Position numbers and translations under genes: made by a program. From Bacteroidales bacterium (lineage in GTDB: Bacteria; Bacteroidota; Bacteroidia; Bacteroidales; UBA932): 39,126 nucleotides of DNA. Location of the stretch: the NCBI GenBank assembly GCA_017617655.1, contig JAFZVU010000082.1:1-39126 (forward strand). Reading direction: 5' to 3'. The number at the start of each line of letters is the position of its first letter. The stretch's first letter is position 1. The notes beneath the pieces were generated by a model, which saw only the letters and a list, made by a program, of their open reading frames with translations, did no database searches and was not told where the DNA came from. Shown here piece by piece: positions 15,009 through 23,101 of the stretch.

Positions 15009-16037
15009 ATGGCTAAAGAAGAAGAAATCAAGCAGGCCGCTCCGAACTCGGAGAAGCTCAAGGCTCTGCAGGCCACCATCTCGAAGATTGAGAAGGATTT
15101 CGGCAAAGGGACAATCATGAAATTGGGAGATCAGCCTGATTGTTCAGTTTCTACAATCGCTTCGGGCTCTATCGGGCTCGACCATGCCCTCGGCATCGGA
15201 CGTTATCCTCGCGGGCGTGTAATTGAAATCTACGGACCGGAGTCCAGCGGTAAGACTACGCTGGCCATCCATGCCATCGCCGAGGCTCAGAAGACCGGCG
15301 GCATAGCTGCCATCATCGACGCTGAGCACGCTTTCGACCGCACATACGCCAAGAATCTCGGCGTCAATGTCGATACATTGCTCATCTCGCAGCCTGACAA
15401 CGGCGAGCAGGCTCTTGAAATCGCCGACAACCTCATCCGCAGCGGCGCCATCGACATCATAGTAATCGACTCTGTCGCAGCCCTTACCCCGAAAGCAGAG
15501 ATAGAAGGGGAGATGGGCGACAGCAAGGTGGGTCTCCATGCCCGCCTGATGAGCCAGGCCCTCCGCAAGCTCACCGCCAACATCTCGCGCACCAACACCT
15601 GCTGCATTTTCATCAACCAGCTCCGCGAGAAGATCGGCGTGATGTTCGGCAACCCTGAGGTCACCACCGGCGGCAACGCCCTCAAGTTCTATGCTTCAGT
15701 GCGTATCGACGTGCGCAAGATAGGGCAGCTCAAGGACGGCGACGACGCCACCGGCAGCCGCACCCGCGTCAAGATCGTGAAGAACAAGATGGCTCCGCCT
15801 TTCCGCAAGGCTGAATTCGACATCGTCTTCGGCGAAGGCATCTCCAAGATAGGCGAGATAATCGACCTCGGCGTGGAGTATAACATCATCAACAAGGCCG
15901 GCAGCTGGTTCAGCTATGGCGAGACCAAGATCGGCCAGGGCCGTGACGCCGTCAAACAGATTCTCATGGACAATCCTCAGCTCGCCGACGAGATCGAGGC
16001 TAAGATCCGTGAAGTCCTCACCAACATCAAAGACTAA
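15009..16037 (+). CDS. recA: Recombinase RecA
   Basis: A 342-residue protein of the usual RecA length. The Walker A motif GPESSGKTT is at residues 76-84, followed by the conserved [40 protein letters not shown] and [16 protein letters not shown] with [10 protein letters not shown]. RecA forms filaments on single-stranded DNA, drives strand exchange and triggers LexA self-cleavage. It is transcribed from its own promoter, and trpS starts 8 bases after its stop, so the two genes are likely co-transcribed. The pairing with trpS has no obvious functional meaning. Confidence 0.98.
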   Translation: MAKEEEIKQAAPNSEKLKALQATISKIEKDFGKGTIMKLGDQPDCSVSTIASGSIGLDHALGIGRYPRGRVIEIYGPESSGKTTLAIHAIAEAQKTGGIAAIIDAEHAFDRTYAKNLGVNVDTLLISQPDNGEQALEIADNLIRSGAIDIIVIDSVAALTPKAEIEGEMGDSKVGLHARLMSQALRKLTANISRTNTCCIFINQLREKIGVMFGNPEVTTGGNALKFYASVRIDVRKIGQLKDGDDATGSRTRVKIVKNKMAPPFRKAEFDIVFGEGISKIGEIIDLGVEYNIINKAGSWFSYGETKIGQGRDAVKQILMDNPQLADEIEAKIREVLTNIKD

Positions 16038-16045
16038 TATTTACA

Positions 16046-17035
16046 ATGGATATCGTTCTCAGCGGCATACGCCCTACCGGCCATCTCCATCTTGGCAACT
16101 ACTTCGGGGCGCTGCGCAACTTTGTTAAGATTCAGGAAACACACAAGTGCTATTTCTTTATTGCTGACCTTCATTCTCTGACCACCCACCCGCACCCTGC
16201 GGACTTCCATAACTCAGTCCGCGTCATCCTGTCGGAATATCTGGCTGCAGGTCTCGATCCCGAGAAGTGCGCCCTCTACGTGCAGAGCGACGTGCCGGAG
16301 GTGTCGGAGCTTTATGTCCTGCTGAACATGCTGGCATACAAGGGCGAGATGGAGCGTACGGCTTCTTTCAAGGACAAGGTGCGTCTGCAGCCCGACAATG
16401 TCAACACCGGCCTTCTGACTTATCCGGTGCTGATGGCTTCGGACATCCTCATCCACCGCTCGAAATATGTGCCGGTAGGCAAGGACCAGGAGCAGCATCT
16501 GGAGATCGCCCGTCTGCTCGCCCGCCGTTTCAACCACATGTACGGCGTGGATGTGTTCCCCGAGCCGCAGGCTTTCAATTTCGGCAACGACCTCGTGAAG
16601 GTTCCCGGCCTTGACGGCAGCGGCAAGATGGGCAAGAGCGAGGGTAACGGCGTATACCTCTATGAGGACGACAAGTCCATTACAAAGAAAGTGATGAGGG
16701 CTGTCACTGACAGCGGCCCGACCGAGCCGAATTCTCCGAAGCCTGAGGTTATCGAGAATCTCTTTACTCTTATGAGGCTGGTGAGCGCTCCGGACACCGT
16801 GGCTTTCTTTGAAGAGAAATGGAACGACTGTTCGATCCGCTACGGCGACATGAAGAAGCAGCTTGCTGCCGACATCTGCGCTACCGTGGCTCCCATCAGG
16901 GAGAGGATCGACGCGATTTATAATGACACCGACTATCTGCACCGCGTGACTGCTCTCGGTTGCGAGAAGGCCCGAGCTTCGGCTTCCGCCACTCTGAAGC
17001 TGGCCCGCGAGGCTGTCGGTTTCAAACCTTTCTAG
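16046..17035 (+). CDS. trpS: Tryptophan--tRNA ligase
   Basis: A 329-residue class I aminoacyl-tRNA synthetase. The HIGH-like motif is in GIRPTGHLHLGNYFGALRN (residues 7-25) and the KMSKS-like motif is KMGKSEGN (about residue 194). TrpRS charges tRNA-Trp with tryptophan in the cytosol. The segment PVGKDQEQHLEIAR is also typical. The length agrees with compact bacterial TrpRS. It lies 8 bases downstream of recA and 21 bases upstream of the sugar symporter gene; the terminator at 18510 ends the unit. Confidence 0.97.
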   Translation: MDIVLSGIRPTGHLHLGNYFGALRNFVKIQETHKCYFFIADLHSLTTHPHPADFHNSVRVILSEYLAAGLDPEKCALYVQSDVPEVSELYVLLNMLAYKGEMERTASFKDKVRLQPDNVNTGLLTYPVLMASDILIHRSKYVPVGKDQEQHLEIARLLARRFNHMYGVDVFPEPQAFNFGNDLVKVPGLDGSGKMGKSEGNGVYLYEDDKSITKKVMRAVTDSGPTEPNSPKPEVIENLFTLMRLVSAPDTVAFFEEKWNDCSIRYGDMKKQLAADICATVAPIRERIDAIYNDTDYLHRVTALGCEKARASASATLKLAREAVGFKPF

Positions 17036-17056
17036 TCAAATCTAACACTAAATATT

Positions 17057-18484
17057 ATGGCAGAAACTTCTAAAGAATCGAAAGGCTTCTATAAGTTGTC
17101 CTGGGGCCAGAGAATAGGCTTTGGAGCTGGTGACATGGCGCAGAACCTAGTCTATCAGACCATAAGCATCTGGCTGCTCTTCTTCTACACCAATGTCTTC
17201 GGACTCAAGCCGGGCGCTGCTGCCCTGATGTTCCTCATCGTCCGTCTGGTGGATGTCCTCTGGGATCCCGTTGTGGGCACCATCGTCGACAAGCGCAATC
17301 CCAAGTGGGGCAAATATCGTTCATGGCTCGTTCTCGGCGGTATTCCGCTGGTGGGTCTGGCAATCCTCTGCTTCTGGAACGGATTCAGCGGCTCGCTGCT
17401 TTACGCGTACATCACCTATGTCGGCATGTCTATGTGCTACACTCTCGTGAATGTGCCTTACGGTGCCTTGAACGCTTCTCTTACCCGTGATACCAACGAG
17501 ATTACCATCCTTACCTCTACCCGTATGTTCATGGCTAACCTCGGTGCTCTCTGCGTGAAGTCCCTGCCTATCATCATCGCTATCTTCGCTCCGAAGGTTC
17601 TCGATCCTGCCACCGGCAAGATGACTGCGGTTTACAATACTCCGGAAGCTGCTCCCGCGTGGTTCATCACTATGACTATCTTCGCGCTGGTCGGCCTGGC
17701 TCTGTTGTTCTTCTGCTTCTCTAAGTGCAAGGAGAGGGTCGTTATGGATGAGAAGGAGTCTGCCAATGTCAAGGTCAGCGACCTGTGGATGGAGTTCGGC
17801 CGCAACAAGCCGCTCCGCGTGGTTGCATTCTTCTTCATCACCGCTTTCGCCATGATGAGCGTCAGCAACGCTGCCGATGCATATTTCATGACTTTCAATG
17901 TAGGCGCTACTCCGCTCCTGACGACTCTGTTCATGTGGCTCGGTACTATTCCGGCGTTTATCTTCATGCCGCTCGTTCCGGCCATCAAGCGTAAGATCGG
18001 CAAGAAGGGCATGTTCTATCTCTTCCTCGGCGTGGCTATCCTCGGTATGGCTATGATGTATACCTTCGTTTCCATCCCGGCCACCAAGAGCAATTTCTTC
18101 CTGCTCTGCCTTGCTCAGTTTATCAAGTCTACGGGTATCATCACTGCTACCGGTTACATGTGGGCTCTCGTTCCTGAGGTTATCTCTTACGGTGAGTATA
18201 CCACTGGCAAGCGCATTGCCGGCATCGTGAACGCTCTCACCGGCATCTTCTTCAAGGCTGGTATGGCTCTCGGCGGCGTGGTTCCCGGTCTGGTTCTCGC
18301 ATGGGTCGGCTTCAATGCCGATGCTGCCCAGCAGACTCCGCTCGCACTCCAGGGTATCCTCTGGCTCGTCTGCGTCATCCCCGCCCTGCTCCTGTTGCTT
18401 GCTATCTTCATCATCAGCAAGTATGAGCTCAGCGACGAGCGCATGGACGAGATCAACCGCGAAATCGAAGCCCGTCACGCATAG
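17057..18484 (+). CDS. GPH family (MelB-like) sugar/cation symporter
   Basis: A 475-residue polytopic membrane protein with about 12 helices. The N-terminus (WGQRIGFGAGDMAQNLVYQT) and the first loop (RLVDVLWDPVVGTIVDKRNP then KWGKYRSWL) fit the glycoside-pentoside-hexuronide family of the major facilitator superfamily, which brings in sugars or glycosides with Na+ or H+. The conserved Asp in DPVVG takes part in cation binding in MelB-like proteins. The substrate cannot be told from sequence, and no sugar-utilisation gene is adjacent. It is the last gene before a clear terminator. Confidence 0.88.
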   Translation: MAETSKESKGFYKLSWGQRIGFGAGDMAQNLVYQTISIWLLFFYTNVFGLKPGAAALMFLIVRLVDVLWDPVVGTIVDKRNPKWGKYRSWLVLGGIPLVGLAILCFWNGFSGSLLYAYITYVGMSMCYTLVNVPYGALNASLTRDTNEITILTSTRMFMANLGALCVKSLPIIIAIFAPKVLDPATGKMTAVYNTPEAAPAWFITMTIFALVGLALLFFCFSKCKERVVMDEKESANVKVSDLWMEFGRNKPLRVVAFFFITAFAMMSVSNAADAYFMTFNVGATPLLTTLFMWLGTIPAFIFMPLVPAIKRKIGKKGMFYLFLGVAILGMAMMYTFVSIPATKSNFFLLCLAQFIKSTGIITATGYMWALVPEVISYGEYTTGKRIAGIVNALTGIFFKAGMALGGVVPGLVLAWVGFNADAAQQTPLALQGILWLVCVIPALLLLLAIFIISKYELSDERMDEINREIEARHA

Positions 18485-18509
18485 ACCCTGACACTACTTT
18501 TTTATACAA

Positions 18510-18545
18510 AACTGCGGACCGCTGAATTCGGCCCGCAGTTTTTTT
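18510..18545 (+). terminator. Rho-independent terminator after the GPH symporter
   Basis: AACTGCGG (18510-18517) pairs with CCGCAGTT (18533-18540), with a further inner CCG/CGG pairing, followed by five T residues. It closes the recA-trpS-symporter unit. Confidence 0.9.
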
Positions 18546-18564
18546 ATTTATCAGGAGTTTCCAC

Positions 18565-18669
18565 GGTATGCTACTTCAGTCCATAACTCTCATACCGCGG
18601 AGCCAAAAGAGGCCAAATACCCGCAAATGCGCTCCATGGTATGCGTTTCAGGCAGCAAACTCTCATACC
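18565..18669 (+). repeat. Tandem pair of 32-base hairpin units
   Basis: Two units of exactly 32 bases, at 18565-18596 and 18638-18669, each start with GGTATG and end with ACTCTCATACC, so each can fold by its GGTATG/CATACC ends. The repeat period is 73 bases. The interior of the units differs, so it is the ends and the length that are kept. Confidence 0.65.
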
Positions 18670-18688
18670 GAGGAAAGGAGAAAGATAA

Positions 18689-18715
18689 CCTGCGGCAATC
18701 CCGCACTTCCGCAGG
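18689..18715 (+). repeat. Short inverted repeat CCTGCGG/CCGCAGG
   Basis: CCTGCGG (18689-18695) pairs with CCGCAGG (18709-18715) around a 13-base loop. It lies between the two hairpin pairs of this non-coding region. Confidence 0.5.
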
Positions 18716-18750
18716 GAGACTATCTCTGGCGACAAGCCGTTCGTGCAGAA

Positions 18751-18878
18751 GTGTGCGCCGCAGATCGGCCCCACAGAGCGTATAACGCAGGTTGACGGCG
18801 CACACTGGCCGTTTAACAGGGGGTGTGCGCTACTCACATGCCCTGGAGGCACTCCCAGAGGGGGTGACTAGCGCACAC
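18751..18878 (+). repeat. Tandem pair of GTGTGCGC inverted repeats
   Basis: GTGTGCGCCG (18751-18760) pairs with CGGCGCACAC (18796-18805). GTGTGCGCTA (18823-18832) pairs with TAGCGCACAC (18869-18878), extended by TCA/TGA beyond one mismatch. Both arms are perfect 10-mers, the total sizes are 55 and 56 bases, and the period is 72 bases. The loops differ. The region could encode a structured RNA or be a repeat element; no open frame of note covers it. Confidence 0.65.
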
Positions 18879-18930
18879 TCTTGCGCGAAAATCCAATATA
18901 ACTTCGCCGGACTATTTTACTGCCACAATC

Positions 18931-18990
18931 AGAAAGAATCCGCGCCAAGGCAGGACCAAATGAAATGCCAGTGCTTTTTGTTTTTTGCGT
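18931..18990 (+). repeat. Block repeat shared with 24658-24729 (copy A)
   Basis: This stretch holds AAAGAATCCGCGCC, CCAAGGCAGG and TGCCAGTGCTTTTTGTTTTT (18966-18985). All three words recur on the opposite strand at 24658-24729, but in a different order. It lies just before the hydrolase gene at 19033. Confidence 0.6.
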
Positions 18991-19032
18991 TGCTTTCATT
19001 ACATTCAAACTCCAGAAACCAAGTTTGAATCT

Positions 19033-20610
19033 ATGAAAAAGACATTTCTCCTTTTGGCGGCTGTGTGCGTTTCGCTCAGCATGGCTGCACAGCAATATGA
19101 TGATGGCCTGCAGCGCAGCACTCCGGAGGCGGAGGGCATCCGTCCGGAGGCTATCGCAGATTTCTTCCGCGCTCTGGACGAGGGCGGATATGAGGTACAC
19201 GGGCTGATGATACTGCGTCACGACAAGGTCGTGGCCGAGCACTGGTGGGTTCCCTACGGGCCGCAGTATCCTCACGCGATGTATTCTGCAACCAAGACTT
19301 TCACCGGCGCGGCGGTGGGCTTTGCCGTGCAGGAAGGGCTGCTGAAAGTGAGCGATAAGGTAAAGGATTTCTTCCCGGACCTGATGCCGGCCAAGACCGC
19401 CCCTGAGCTGGAACGCCTGACGGTGGAGCATCTGCTGACCATGTCGGCCGGGCATGCCCGCACCCAGTATCCGGGCTCGGGCGACGACCAGGTGCGCTCG
19501 TTCCTCGCTATGGACTACGCCCACGAGCCCGGCACTTCGTTCGCCTACAACATCACCTGCTCGCACATGCTCTCGCAGATTATCACCCGCGTGACGGGCG
19601 TTACTCTTTACGAGTATCTGAAGCCGCGTCTGCTGGACCCGCTGGGCATCAAAGACGTGGTGTGGGAAATGGACCTGGACGGCCGAAACATGGGCAACGG
19701 CGGCATGCACAGCAAGACTTCCGACCTTGCCAAGATGGGTATCTTCCTGAAGAACAAAGGTGTCTGGAACGGCAAGCAACTGCTGGCCCGGGAATGGGTG
19801 GAGGCCATGACAACTCCTCACATCTTCCAGCGGCCCGAGCTGTCCGAGGAGGAGAACAACAAGGATGACGGCGGCCAGGGCTACGGCTATCAGGTGTGGA
19901 TGGGACGGCACAATTCGTGGCGCGCCATCGGCGGGCAGAACCAGCTGATCATGGTTATCCCGGAGTATGACCTGGTGGTGGCGTCGAACGGCCAGATCGG
20001 CGACGAGGCCGGCTTCAACCAGCTTATTTACAATATGCTGGACAGCATGAGCGACAAGAAGCTCAAGCCGGTAAAGAATTTCGACCTGAAGGCCGCCATC
20101 GAACCTTACGCCCTCAAGCATCCGTTTGCTGAACCGTCCGCCGCTCCGGCAGAGCGTTCCCGCACCCTGCGTTATCTCATACACCAGAACGAATATGGCC
20201 TGAAGGGCATTGCCTTCCGCTTCGATGCCGCCGGCAATATGACTCTTACTCTGGAGACCGGCGAGGCCATCCACAATATTCCTTTCGGACTGGACAGCTG
20301 GCAGATGGGCAGCACCGACCGCACCCTGCTTTTCGGTGGTACTGTGTATGCCAACACCATGAACACTACTCCGATGACTACGGCAGGCTGGTGTGCTTGG
20401 ACAGGCGCCGACGAACTGGGAGCCTACTACCTCTCCCTGTTCAACAACGGCTGCCAGGAGCGCTTCCGCTTCAACTTCTCCCCCGACCGGGACGAGCTCA
20501 CCATCACAGTAGTCGCTCCCGAGCCCCGACGTTTCCAGGGCAATCCTGCTCCGGCTCCCTCTACCCGCAACATTACCCTCACCGCATCCCGCATCAAGAC
20601 AACGTACTAA
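19033..20610 (+). CDS. Secreted beta-lactamase-fold serine hydrolase
   Basis: A 525-residue protein. The ATG at 19033 opens a clean signal peptide (MKKTFLLLAAVCVSLSMAAQ), so the in-frame extension to 18985 is rejected. The class C beta-lactamase/DD-peptidase fold covers about residues 30-350, with the S-x-x-K motif at Ser85-Lys88 (YSATKTF), the Tyr motif at Tyr172 (FAYNITCSH) and a GGQ-type third motif (RAIGGQNQLIMVIPEYDLVV). The last about 150 residues form a separate beta-rich domain. Such proteins in Bacteroidota act as esterases, amidases or peptidases in the periplasm; the substrate is unknown. The lipoprotein gene follows 15 bases later. Confidence 0.88.
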   Translation: MKKTFLLLAAVCVSLSMAAQQYDDGLQRSTPEAEGIRPEAIADFFRALDEGGYEVHGLMILRHDKVVAEHWWVPYGPQYPHAMYSATKTFTGAAVGFAVQEGLLKVSDKVKDFFPDLMPAKTAPELERLTVEHLLTMSAGHARTQYPGSGDDQVRSFLAMDYAHEPGTSFAYNITCSHMLSQIITRVTGVTLYEYLKPRLLDPLGIKDVVWEMDLDGRNMGNGGMHSKTSDLAKMGIFLKNKGVWNGKQLLAREWVEAMTTPHIFQRPELSEEENNKDDGGQGYGYQVWMGRHNSWRAIGGQNQLIMVIPEYDLVVASNGQIGDEAGFNQLIYNMLDSMSDKKLKPVKNFDLKAAIEPYALKHPFAEPSAAPAERSRTLRYLIHQNEYGLKGIAFRFDAAGNMTLTLETGEAIHNIPFGLDSWQMGSTDRTLLFGGTVYANTMNTTPMTTAGWCAWTGADELGAYYLSLFNNGCQERFRFNFSPDRDELTITVVAPEPRRFQGNPAPAPSTRNITLTASRIKTTY

Positions 20611-20625
20611 TTCTGTCTGTACAAT

Positions 20626-21708
20626 ATGAAAAAACTTACTATTCTGCTCCTTGCCGGTGCAGTCCTGCTGCTGATGCAAGCATGCGGATCATCTGACAAG
20701 ACTGCGGACCTGCCGGTTCGCAAGGCCTGCAACCTGGAGAGGCTCTACAAGGATATGCCTCAAGACATCCGGACCGACACCCCAGACCTCGCTTTTGTAA
20801 ATGCGCTCTGCGCCGGTAAGGCCGACGATGTGGCCGGGCTGTTCCGCGAGAAAAAGCTTTTCTGGGATGAACTCCCCGCTGTCGACGCCCCCTACGGCCG
20901 ATTTGAGGGTCTTGATGATATCCATTCTTTTGCTGAGGGTTTCCTGTCCCGTTTCAATGCCACGGCGGCCACATTCACCCCGGTATTCCAGACCATCGGC
21001 GGCGGCCGCATCGCGCTTGAGGGAGTTTTCAAGTTCGTGGTGGATGCAGCCATAGAAGAGGTTCCGTTTTTCGTCATAGTCGACCTGCGGACGCCTTCTA
21101 CGCTGGAGGAGGTAAGGATGTATACGCACTATTCCTTCGTTCCGGGTCTCACTCCCTACCGCAAACCCATTTTCAAACCTGCCCATTATGAAATGGGAGA
21201 CCCCGGTCTGCTCACGGGGGCCATGCGGGCCTATTACGAAGCCCTGCACCATGCTCCTTATTGCAACCCGGATAAGATTCATGCAGCTTTTGCCGACGAG
21301 TGCATAGTTGGCGGATACGACCCCTGGGGTACACCTATCCTGTCTAAAGAAGAAATGTCTCGCAATGCACACCAGTTCGGCTACGGGCTGGCCACATACA
21401 TTCCAGCCTGCGTGGGCATGAGGTACGAGACCATCATCGACGACGGAAAGACTTGCGTCATCGAATGGTGCCATATCGTATCCAAACAGGGCCAGACGGA
21501 ACGCAACCGCATTGCTATGTCCGGCTGCAGCGCATATACCCGGAATGAGGACGGCTACCTCTGCTCAGTGCGCATCAGCGACTACGCCGGGCACGAAGGG
21601 GAGATCGACTGGACAAAAACTGAAGTGAGTCGCGAAGAAGCCTACGCCATCAATCTCGTGGATGAGTTCCGCGGCGGCTGCGGCATGAAGGAGCAGGAGG
21701 AGTATTAG
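20626..21708 (+). CDS. Lipoprotein with two NTF2/SnoaL-like segments (putative)
   Basis: A 360-residue protein with a lipoprotein signal (MKKLTILLLAGAVLLLMQAC, Cys20). The mature part seems to contain two similar alpha+beta segments. One is about residues 55-170 (FVNALCAGKADDVAGLFREK, then FKFVVDAAIEEVPFFVIVDL). The second is about residues 200-330 (YYEALHHAPYCNPDKIHAAF then IEWCHIVSKQGQTERNRIAM). Both read like the SnoaL/NTF2-like fold, used for ligand binding or small-molecule catalysis, but this is a judgement from pattern only. It is co-directional with, and 15 bases after, the serine hydrolase gene, which suggests a shared transcript. Confidence 0.6.
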   Translation: MKKLTILLLAGAVLLLMQACGSSDKTADLPVRKACNLERLYKDMPQDIRTDTPDLAFVNALCAGKADDVAGLFREKKLFWDELPAVDAPYGRFEGLDDIHSFAEGFLSRFNATAATFTPVFQTIGGGRIALEGVFKFVVDAAIEEVPFFVIVDLRTPSTLEEVRMYTHYSFVPGLTPYRKPIFKPAHYEMGDPGLLTGAMRAYYEALHHAPYCNPDKIHAAFADECIVGGYDPWGTPILSKEEMSRNAHQFGYGLATYIPACVGMRYETIIDDGKTCVIEWCHIVSKQGQTERNRIAMSGCSAYTRNEDGYLCSVRISDYAGHEGEIDWTKTEVSREEAYAINLVDEFRGGCGMKEQEEY

Positions 21709-21718
21709 CGGGTTCAGC

Positions 21719-21837
21719 GTACAAGGTCTGCAAAAATGGCGCAGGCCTTGTACAGTCTCTATTCGCAAAAGCTTATTAATCAGCACTTTGTGATTTTTCC
21801 ATGCACAAGGTCTGCATGATTTCAGCAGGCCTTGTAC
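21719..21837 (+). repeat. Tandem pair of near-identical hairpins
   Basis: GTACAAGGTCTGC (21719-21731) pairs with GCAGGCCTTGTAC (21741-21753). GCACAAGGTCTGC (21803-21815) pairs with GCAGGCCTTGTAC (21825-21837). The stems are 13 bases with one wobble pair each (plus one more non-standard pair in the second copy), the period is 84 bases, and the loops differ. Neither has a proper T-run, so terminator activity is uncertain. Confidence 0.7.
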
Positions 21838-21866
21838 AAATATGCCTCTAATAAAGAAAGAATCTG

Positions 21867-21874
21867 TAACTTTG
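21867..21874 (+). promoter_or_regulatory. -7 element for the alpha/beta hydrolase gene
   Basis: TAACTTTG, exact TAnnTTTG, 44 bases before the ATG at 21919. No -33 partner is evident. Confidence 0.5.
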
Positions 21875-21918
21875 ATAAGCAAACGGATGTTCCATGTATT
21901 ATCAAATAAATTAACGTT

Positions 21919-23046
21919 ATGAAACATTATGCTTTTATGGCAGTTGCTGCCATTTTGATTCTTGTCGCTGCTCCAGCAATGGCGCAGAATTCAAGAATTG
22001 TCGAAGAAGGCGGTTCAGGCCCTTACAAGGCAATCATGATGGAAGAACCGTCTCTTGCGACTCACACCATTTTCCGTCCGCAGGACATCAGCGTCTTTGG
22101 TAAAGACAATCTGCTGCCCGTCCTGGTATGGGGTAATGGCGGTTGCGCAAATTCTCCCAGCGGCCATATCAATTTCCTTAATGAGGTTGCATCGCAAGGC
22201 TTCCTGATCGTTGCCATCGGTCCCAGCAACTATCAGCAGATCGAAGGTCCGCGTCCGGGCCAGACTGGCGACATGCCGGGCGGAATGCCTCAGATGGGCG
22301 GCGCTCCGAACGGACCTCGTCCGCAGGGTGCTCCCGGTCAGCGTCCTCCTCAGGGTGCTCCCGGCCAGCGTCCCGAAGGTGCTCCTCAAGGCGCTCCTGG
22401 CCAGCGTCCCCAGGGTCCTCCTCAGGGTGGCGGAATGCCGCCGATGGGTGGAATGCCGGGCGGTATGCCCCAGATGGGCGGTGCTCCCCAGGGTGGCGGT
22501 ATGCCCCAGATGTCAATGGGTGACCCCACAGGTCTGAAGCAGGCCCTCGAGTGGGTGATTGCACAGAATGCCGATCCGAGCAGCCCTTACTATGGCAAAC
22601 TCGACGTCGACAACATCGCTGCAGCTGGTATGTCATGCGGCGGTCTTCAGGCTCTCCACATGTCTGACGACGCCCGCATCAAGACCATCATGGTCATGAA
22701 CAGCGGTTTCTTCAACGGAGGTGATGACAAAGCCAGCCTGGCCAAGATGAAACAGAAATCCGTTATCTGGATTCTGGGCGGCAACACCGATATCACCTGG
22801 GAGAACGGTCTGGATGACTTCAGGCAGATGTCAGGCACCATGCCTGCCTTCCTCTGCAGCCTTGACGGCATCGGCCACGGCGGCACATATATGCAGCCCT
22901 TCGGCGGCGATTACGCAAAAGTTGCAACTGCATGGCTGAAATGGTGGCTCAAGGGCGACAAGGAGGCCGCAAAGATGTTCACTGGCGAAGAACCCGGCGT
23001 AAGTAAGATGCAAGACTGGATGTTCATGAGAAAGAACATCGAATAA
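21919..23046 (+). CDS. Secreted alpha/beta hydrolase with a Pro/Gln/Gly/Met-rich insert
   Basis: A 375-residue protein with a signal peptide (MKHYAFMAVAAILILVAAPAMAQ). The alpha/beta hydrolase core begins at about residue 35 (LPVLVWGNGGC, then FLNEVASQGFLIVAIGPSN) and resumes at about residue 205. The nucleophile is Ser239 in GMSCGG, a likely acid is Asp291 (GGNTDITW) and the likely catalytic His is His320 (GIGHGGTY). Between core strands, residues about 110-200 are a low-complexity tract of repeating GAPGQRP and GGMPQMGGAP units. Such an insert is not part of the fold. The gene has its own promoter and a strong terminator. The substrate is unknown; a polyester, ester or peptide ester is possible. 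Confidence 0.82.
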   Translation: MKHYAFMAVAAILILVAAPAMAQNSRIVEEGGSGPYKAIMMEEPSLATHTIFRPQDISVFGKDNLLPVLVWGNGGCANSPSGHINFLNEVASQGFLIVAIGPSNYQQIEGPRPGQTGDMPGGMPQMGGAPNGPRPQGAPGQRPPQGAPGQRPEGAPQGAPGQRPQGPPQGGGMPPMGGMPGGMPQMGGAPQGGGMPQMSMGDPTGLKQALEWVIAQNADPSSPYYGKLDVDNIAAAGMSCGGLQALHMSDDARIKTIMVMNSGFFNGGDDKASLAKMKQKSVIWILGGNTDITWENGLDDFRQMSGTMPAFLCSLDGIGHGGTYMQPFGGDYAKVATAWLKWWLKGDKEAAKMFTGEEPGVSKMQDWMFMRKNIE

Positions 23047-23066
23047 TCAACCCCGGATTCACGATA

Positions 23067-23101
23067 CAGGCATCCATCATCAAATGGGTGCCTGTTTTTT
23101 T
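23067..23101 (+). terminator. Rho-independent terminator after the alpha/beta hydrolase
   Basis: CAGGCATCCAT (23067-23077) pairs with ATGGGTGCCTG (23084-23094) with one wobble, followed by seven T residues. The same stem recurs at 31536. The T-run overlaps the stop codon of the convergent lipoprotein gene. Confidence 0.92.

Noticed and set aside
17321-18478. 385-codon reverse frame opposite the GPH symporter
   Set aside because: Highly charged His/Glu-rich translation with no domain; the plus strand encodes a clear 12-helix transporter.
18565-18669. Possible mini CRISPR array
   Set aside because: Only two units, whose interiors differ while the ends are complementary; no cas genes nearby and no regular repeat-spacer series.
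18868-20679. 603-codon open frame on the reverse strand opposite the serine hydrolase
   Set aside because: It is a mirror of a GC-rich gene with biased third positions; its translation is rich in His, Arg, Gln and Val with no domain, and the plus-strand gene has signal peptide and active-site motifs.
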